From positions 1-24,308 of the forward strand of contig FMBT01000686.1 in the NCBI GenBank assembly GCA_900095095.1: a stretch of DNA of 24,308 nt, read 5' to 3'. The notes below the pieces were generated by a model. It had not been told where the DNA came from. It saw only the letters and a list, made by a program, of their open reading frames with translations, and searched no databases. The DNA comes from Fragilariopsis cylindrus CCMP1102. Lineage: Eukaryota; Bacillariophyta; Bacillariophyceae; Bacillariales; Bacillariaceae. The position numbers and the translations under genes were made by a program. Shown here piece by piece: positions 18,014-24,308 of this stretch. Numbering within the stretch: the first letter of the stretch is position 1; every line of letters begins with the position of its first letter.

Positions 18014-20279
18014 CTAGTTCTTGTTGTTCTTGCGAAGACGAAGTCCACGTCCACGTGTTTGTTGATTATCAGCAGTAATGATATCAGCAGTAACTTCACG
18101 AGCACCATGTGCGTACAAATCATCTGTCATATCATCACGTTGTGCCATCATATCCGCACACATCTTATCAAAAGAGGATGCCGAAATCATATGACATTTA
18201 CGATCCACCTGCCAGGTAATGGGTGCGTATTGAGAACAGACTTCATTGTTACGGGATGTACCGGTAGTCGAACCAGTGTAGATTGCCATATCGGCACCGA
18301 AATCACCATCCACGATCATACCCTAAAAAGTGAAATATATATTGTAAGACAGAAATGAAAAAAGAAATAGATGGATGGGTGAGAAAGAAGGATTGAATAT
18401 TTATTTGGGTATATATACGTCCTTGCATACCGGAACGTAAAGGAAAGTCGTAAAAATGATAATAATAATATAAACTTACACCAAATAAGTTAGGATAATA
18501 ATATGCTTCATCATTAACAATAGTAAATACTTGTGCTTGTACACCAACATTAGATGCAATATCTTGTGCTGATAATGTTTGAAAGACATCTAATGGTAGG
18601 TTACAGAATACACCATCATAAAATGGTGTTTGATATTGATTAGGTGTACCGCAGGCACCAGCAGAAGAATGTGGCCAATGAATTTCATAGGTTTGTCCAA
18701 CCTCCATGGTCTTGTCACAGAATTGCCAATCATATGGTGTAGTAAATTTCGAATCATCTTCATCGTAATAATTACATTGGTATCCCTTACGTGCATCTCC
18801 TGCTAGTTGACGACGACTGTCTCCTTCACCAGCATCATCAGTATGACCATCATCATCATGTGCGGCATCATCGGCAGCATGGTACGGACCACATTTCTTG
18901 GGATCTTCACAATCGTATTCACCTGCCGATAAATGTTCCGAACCTAAATGCCAATGAACATTGACTGGACATAATCCTGCTTGATAATAAGATTTAGTAA
19001 TTGGTACAATGTCAACTTCCATACCACCAACATAACCCTTAGTAACATTCGCAGCGGCTGTTGTTTTATATAATTTAATTTAATTGAATTGAATTTATCG
19101 GTCGGTCAAGAATTGAATTGACGGAAGTGAAGGAAGGGAGAGGAATGTATGGTAAGAAGACGACACGAAAAGACAATGTATATTCGGATTTTGATTTTGA
19201 TTTCGGGGTATGTAATAGTACGTAAAAAGGATCGAAATTGTGAACGAGGTATGCAGGTATGCATACAGGTATGTAACAGTATAACATTGCATACAATATA
19301 TAGTAAAATAAGATAAAATTATAAAACGTACCTTGTGGTCCAACATCGACAGTACCATCCTCACCCAAGCAATTAATGTTTGGGAATTGTGGATTTGTGT
19401 TAGCACATGTATTCGATCCTTCGGTGACAGTACCCTTAGCAATTAACAGTTCTTTGAAGTAATCTTTACCATCATTTGGATCAGGTGCATCAATAACTTC
19501 TTGTACATTATCTTCCACAACTTCTCCTTCTTCATCCACGAAGTAATCCTTAGGAATTAAGACACTATCAATCACATAGACAGTGGCATCACCACAAACA
19601 GCAATTCCAGCAGTTGGATCAAATTGTGGCATAACCGCACGTGAATTGGCCCAACCCTTTTGAAATACTGGTTCTTTGTCCTTGTTACATAATGTTCGTG
19701 TATCTTTACCATCCGCCATTTCAATTAAAGATCCACATTCACCTGTTAATTCAAATGTGGATAAATGATATCCAAGAATATCTAATAAAGCTTCTTCTGT
19801 AACTAGATCAAATTTAACAGCAGCAAATGCATCATCCTGATGGAAGAAGTGGAAACGTAAATTGAAAATGAAATAGAAAGAGAGAAAGAAATAGCGAAAC
19901 TAGGCGTGAGAAGAAAAATAAAGAGCGAAAACGTATCGATCGTGTCGAAGTAGGACCGGTTTCGAATGGATGAAGAAGTAGAATTAACCGATGATTCAAT
20001 TGCCGATCGATCGACCGACGAAGGAATGCAGTAAAAGAAAACGAATGACGATTCAAAATGGTATAAAAAACTTACAGTTGGTGCGAATACTGTTTTAAGA
20101 CTTGCAACAACATCGGGATCTAAAGCAGGGGCAACATCAGTCAAGACACTACACAAGGTAGAAAATCCATCAGTACTACATGCTAAATCAACAATTGATG
20201 TACAATCTTCTTCGGCATTCACAACATTATTAACAGTTGATGCTAATAATGCAACGATGGCAGCTTGACAAAATTTCAT
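18014..20279 (-). CDS. Secreted FAS1 domain-delta carbonic anhydrase fusion
   Basis: Four exons: 20279-20076, 19836-19332, 19057-18480 and 18322-18014, with introns of 239, 274 and 157 bp, all GT...AG (donors GTAAGT, GTACGT, GTAAGT). The joined length is 1,596 nt (531 aa plus TAG) and frame is kept at every junction. Residues 1-22 are a signal peptide ending VNA. Residues about 27-166 are a fasciclin domain: TVFAPT-DDAF across junction 1, the LGYH motif at 89-92, and VYVIDSVLIP at 155-163. An acidic linker follows. From about 240 to the end the sequence matches delta-CA of the TWCA1 type: CPVNVHWHLGSEHLSAGEYD (266-285), YEIHWPHSSAGACGTPNQYQ (360-379), VGVQAQVFTIVNDEAYYYP, ADMAIYTGSTTGTSRNNEVC and SASSFDKMCADMMAQRDDM. 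His in HWH and HWPH are the expected Zn ligands. An acidic Asp/His insert (about 297-316) interrupts the domain. It should hydrate CO2 outside the plasma membrane or in an endomembrane space; the FAS1 part could anchor it to wall or matrix. CRE-type sites lie about 0.9-1.2 kb upstream. Confidence 0.93.
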
Positions 20280-21187
20280 TTTTGCAAAAGGTGTAGTTTT
20301 AGTAGTGAGTAGTAGTAGTATTTTGCTTTTCTTTTTTTTTGTGTGCAAAAAGATTTTTTATGTGAGGTATGTGAAATGTAATTTTGTTTTGCTTTGCTTT
20401 GCTTTGTATTTAGTAGAAGGTTTTTGTAAAAATACATCAATAGCAGGGAGAAAAAAGAAAAACAAAGATTTTTTTTTTTGCAATTTCGCTGACGTACTAC
20501 CCTATTAGCGGCTAATTACAAACTAGGGCAAACTTCCCGCATGTCTTATAATAGGCGATCCAACATACATCATCGTAAGTAAAATAACAAAGAACAGATC
20601 CATCACAACATGCCATATCGTAAGTGTTGAGAAACCGCGTGGCCATTTTAGGCAAAGAATAGCTAACATCGATTGCCACATGATAGATGAGATGACTACG
20701 AATGATGGTATCTATAAATACGAAGTACAGTACCCGTGTGCATACCTTTAAAAATTTGAAATTGGTAGACACGGGGGCATAGGGTAGGAAATAGGTAGGT
20801 TAAAAAATAAATTACTTAGGCATGCATTACCTCCAAAGAGAACGTGTCATCTTGTTCGTTGGGACTACCGTAATGCCGAAACCTGTGTAGTATTTGAAGA
20901 AAGAAGAACGTGCTACCCATACGTTGTTAGACCTCACATTTCGCTGGCGTTCCATTGGCGATATTATTGGTCTCCGCGCAAAATACGGCATTTGATATAT
21001 CCACCACGTTCCGATTTTACATACGCAAAAAATGAACCAAAGTTCGCGAATAATACTCCGAAGAAATATGTACAGTACAGTATGTAAGGTTGAAAATGCA
21101 AGTGGTGTATCGTTTTAGAAGAGTAAAAAGTTCCCGAAAAACTACAGCTCTTCTGCTTGCTTCCTATTTTGAGCCGAGTCATGTACC
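20280..21187. other. 5' flank of the carbonic anhydrase gene
   Basis: T-rich on the plus strand near the start codon, with a CTTTG pentamer run about 20386-20405. Minus-strand frames at 20512-20772 and 20964-21182 (86 and 72 aa) have mixed composition but no recognisable domain, no splice support and no link to each other; I do not call them genes. Confidence 0.4.
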
Positions 21188-21480
21188 TGACGTCATTATA
21201 CTAGTACATCCCCTCGCGCTTCAAACGTAGTATGACGTCACATAAACGAGTTATTTTCACACGATTGATTACTTTGCTTCTTGCTTTTATTTTGAGGCAG
21301 TCGAGTACAGTAGTCGTCCTCTAACGTGACGTCAGCATCCCACCATCGCGCTTCAACAACATGATTGATTGCTTGCTTCTTTCTTGCTTCTCGCTTTTTT
21401 GAAGTAGATTCATTCAGTCACTTACATGACGTCAGCATCGCCATCGTCCTCTGCTTCATCAAGATAGCACTTTGACGTCA
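21188..21480. promoter_or_regulatory. Cluster of five TGACGTCA (CRE-type) palindromes
   Basis: Exact TGACGTCA at 21188-21195, 21233-21240, 21327-21334, 21427-21434 and 21473-21480. Most are followed within about 20-30 bases by a CTTCAA or CTTCATCA motif (for example CGCGCTTCAA), so a module has been repeated imperfectly. Five 8-bp palindromes in 293 bp is far above chance. They lie between the carbonic anhydrase start and the decayed gene at 22084 and could serve either. In Phaeodactylum, TGACGT-type elements drive CO2/cAMP-responsive expression of PtCA1; the same role here is inferred. Confidence 0.65.
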
Positions 21481-22083
21481 TCACTTCAACACAGCAGCAA
21501 GCAGCACGAACAAAAGATATTATACGAATGAAGAAGGAAGAATGAATCGAAGATCAATAAATCGAATGAATCAATCGAATGAATCAATCATTCGATAATT
21601 CCCATACGACTGTACGTTGATTTTGCATGAGAACGCGCATGCTGTAGCTTCTTTAGTCTAAGATTTATTTTATGCGCGCACTAACAAGACGTACGAAGTA
21701 CGTACATAAATAAAACGCGCCTGGTGAGGTGGAGGGATTGATTCTTTATCGCTGAATCTATCACTATTTACGAACACAAACTTTCGAACGCTTCCTTACG
21801 GTATTTACTGTACAGTACTACTCACAACGACCGCGTCGTCGTGCCGTTGGAGGTAGGTAGGCAGGTAGGTTTGATAGGGAATGGGTGGGCGGAGTTCAAT
21901 TAGCTACTTTGTACAGTACCACATTAAGAGGAACTGTACTACAGTATTACCACTAACAAAAATATAACTAGAGGAGGATTTAGATACACCGACATCCTCG
22001 TAATAGTCCTACAATACATTACTAGTACCCAACAAAACGTCCATCCAAGGAGTAGTAAGAGGGCTTCTTTCGTCATCTGATAT
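21481..22083. other. Spacer with AATCGAATG-type repeats
   Basis: Short imperfect AATCGAATG/AATCAATC repeats lie around 21540-21597, a GTACGAAGTACGTAC near-palindrome near 21691 and GTAGGTAGGCAGGTAGG near 21851. Nothing coding is recognised. Confidence 0.4.
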
Positions 22084-24190
22084 TTGCTAACAGTACTATT
22101 GGGAAATTATTTGGGATGGGTAAAGAATGCCGACACCATTTTTACGAAGTTAGAGGGATCACCTCACAATAGAATTCGTTGTCGTGATCGTGGTGAGAAT
22201 GAACGAAGGACGAAGAAAAAAACTACAGCAACAGCAACAGCAACAGCGACTACCAATAAGGGAGGAAATTTGTGGTAGCAGTAGTAGAAGGATAAGAATT
22301 GGTTCTAACAAATCATCGGCGACGACGCCGAAGCGACGTGAGAATGAGAACAACAACCACTGCGACTTTAATAATGACGCTGATAATAATGCTGTTATCA
22401 AACGTTATCGACGTTGTCGAAAATATTAGTGTTAGTAGTACGACCAACTGTTTACGATGACAACAGCAACAACAACAATAACAATAGCTATATAAAGGAA
22501 GAAATCAGCAAGAAGGAGAACAAGAACAAGAACAACAAAAGACAATAATAATAATAATATTCCATATCTTGTACGTATCGAAAATCGGCATCGTTTACAG
22601 CATCGACAACCACAATCACATCACAATATCAATATGATGGTGGTGTAAGTAGAATTTCTACTCTTTCTTTAAAACAACTGATAATCCAGTCACAGCAATG
22701 AGTACACGTAATTGTAGTAATAGTAATAGTAGTAGGCACAGGCACGGACACGGACACGATGGAAACTATCATAAGTTGAATCGGCAACGGCAACGGCAGC
22801 GGGAGGATTTCTACCACCACAAGTCGAACAATCCCTCCTACAGGTACAACTTGCTATTCCTTTTATGAATCGAACTACAATGTTGTTTGTTGGTAGCGGT
22901 TAGTGACAATGGTAGCTATAGTAATAAAATAATAGTAAAGATAATGATAGTAGTAGATACGAGAATCATGGTCGAAGAAAAGCAGCAGCAACACTGATCT
23001 CGTCATCATCGGCATCAAGATTACACGATATGATCGATCTCTGTCACAACATCCCTCTGCTTATTCTCCTACTCCTCCCTCTCGTCATTCTACTTCTACT
23101 ATGCATAATAGCACGAGTAGTAGTGGTGCTAATAGAAGGAGGTATCAGGTCGTTGGTCGAAACGAAGATTATTGTGATAATTTCATCCCTCATCAACACC
23201 ACCAACAACAACCACAACAACAGCAGAATAAATCCCGTCATCATCGTCCGACGACAATTAACGATGATGATGACGATACCATTGATGATATTTTCACAAT
23301 TGCCATCGTCACGGCACCATAATCAATCAACATCGTCAACATTCACGTCTACGACTAGCACATAGCACCGCAACAACGACGAGATCTATTAACAGCAGCT
23401 CTGTCGTCGACAATAGAAAAGCTACTAACGAAGAGAACAAAAGATGGCATTGTGATATCTGTAGGGAGGCACGATTCGATAGTTACGTTGAAGCATTCCG
23501 TCACGAAAACGTGTAAGGGGAAACAGCACCAGTACACCAGCAGACAATCAGCAGCAATAAAGATCCTCATAACAAATTATTATCTTTGACATCCTCTTCT
23601 GATAATAATAATAATAATATGAAAGCATCTTTGGCGGAAACAATATATCAAGGACAGTTACACGAACAACAAGAAAGCTCCTCCACCATTTGCTCTACTA
23701 ATAATGGAGGTAGCATAGAAATGGTACAGGTAGTACACGTAGGAAAGAATTAGTGGGAGAAGATTATGTATCATCATCGTCGTCGTCGTCGTCGTCATCT
23801 CATCATCATCATCGTCGAATTGCGTTACAACAAAATGGCTTTGTAGTGTATGCAAAGAAGTATCATTTGATCGATATGTAGATGCATGCCGTCATGAACA
23901 GAATTGTGGTAAAGAAATGATAAACAACAGGTAAGTGCACCAAAAAGTAAGCAAAACAACAACAACAGCAAATAATAATAATTGATGATGACCAACAACA
24001 AAGACGCGACGATGGTGAGGATCAATACGATCAAGTTCAGCTTACAAGTAGGATGATACTTCAAGAACAACGACAGGAAGGAGAGGATAGGCCGGCATAG
24101 TGGAAGCGTCAACGAATGGTTCAATAAAAATAATAGTAATGCTATGGACAAATGGAACTCAAGAAGATCGACAACAGAGCACAACATAGT
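22084..24190 (+). pseudogene. Fragmented low-complexity gene with two WxCxxC...HExxC zinc-finger-like units
   Basis: Coding-like pieces follow one another on the plus strand in changing frames: a basic Gln-rich piece (22184-22429), an Asn-rich piece near 22440-22540, an Arg/His piece with its own ATG (22698-22868), a Gln/Asp piece (23101-23322), then two units at 23445-23516 and 23836-23907. The units align without gaps: WHCDICREARFDSYVEAFRH then ENV-stop, and WLCSVCKEVSFDRYVDACRH then EQNC. In the first unit a TAA occupies the last Cys position, after which the frame stays open for 78 codons. A good donor (CAG/GTAAGT) follows the second unit at 23931, so splicing explains some breaks but not the many frame changes inside repeat-rich pieces. 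A Cys/His zinc-binding protein of unknown role is inferred. A decayed gene is most likely; an unresolved multi-exon gene with sequence errors is the alternative. Confidence 0.5.
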
Positions 24191-24308
24191 GTAGATCCTA
24201 CTACTACTACTACTACTACCACTACAAAAGGAGAAAAGGGGGTATTCTTCTGCTTTTGTATGACCGATATATTTCCTTAGCTTATCAAGTAGAAGATGAC
24301 GATGTACA

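Noticed and set aside
18411..18440. Mini-exon (GMQGRIYT) within the third intron of the carbonic anhydrase gene
   Set aside because: Joining 18480 directly to 18322 gives NLFG-GMIVDGDFGADMAIYTG, which fits delta-CA sequence; the mini-exon would only add unrelated residues.
20512..21182. Transposase fragments on the minus strand
   Set aside because: Cys/Tyr-rich frames (20512-20772, 20964-21182) looked vaguely like transposon ends, but no catalytic motif or terminal repeats could be found.

Overview
The window looks like nuclear DNA of a diatom. The reasons are a delta-class carbonic anhydrase of the TWCA1 type, a protein whose N-terminus fits a diatom bipartite plastid pre-sequence (signal peptide then A-W-S-P at the cleavage point), Asn/Asp/Gln/Ser-rich reading frames, and short GTAAG...AG introns in an AT-rich background. 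Species cannot be fixed from the sequence alone; I infer a pennate diatom only loosely. No rRNA, tRNA or CRISPR was recognised.

Layout: (1) 5-1128, minus strand: a YacP-like NYN-domain gene whose frame breaks near 308-322. (2) 1811-2998, plus: an intronless NFACT-R (RqcH/NEMF C-terminal type) protein with apparent plastid targeting, divergent from the first gene. (3) 3000-8670: gene-poor DNA full of repeats: an exact 154-bp tandem duplication, a 45-bp direct repeat, a 517-bp foldback element, a three-copy dispersed repeat, a 66-bp palindrome, a 148-bp MITE-like element and a G-rich (minus strand) tract. One small minus-strand ORF (6146-6562) may be real. (4) 8673-13047, plus: a large spliced low-complexity protein combining a NUMOD1-like segment, a Tudor-like segment and helicase-associated (HA) repeats; one in-frame TAG at 12556-12558 cuts off the third HA repeat. 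(5) 13838-16255, plus: an intronless SET-domain protein of the Rubisco LSMT/SETD3/SETD6 type. (6) 18014-20279, minus: a four-exon gene encoding a secreted protein with an N-terminal fasciclin (FAS1) domain followed by a complete delta-carbonic anhydrase. (7) 20280-22083: spacer with five TGACGTCA palindromes; two more lie at 17318-17367 on the other side of the carbonic anhydrase gene, within an inverted, diverged copy of the same module. (8) 22084-24190, plus: a decayed or badly fragmented low-complexity gene with two matching WxCxxC...HExxC zinc-finger-like units.

The best candidate for new biology is the FAS1-delta-CA gene with its flanking CRE-type palindromes. Delta-CAs take part in inorganic carbon acquisition, and in Phaeodactylum the CO2/cAMP response of a carbonic anhydrase promoter uses TGACGT-type elements bound by bZIP factors. 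The NFACT-R, SET and HA-repeat genes show no obvious functional link to it or to each other.
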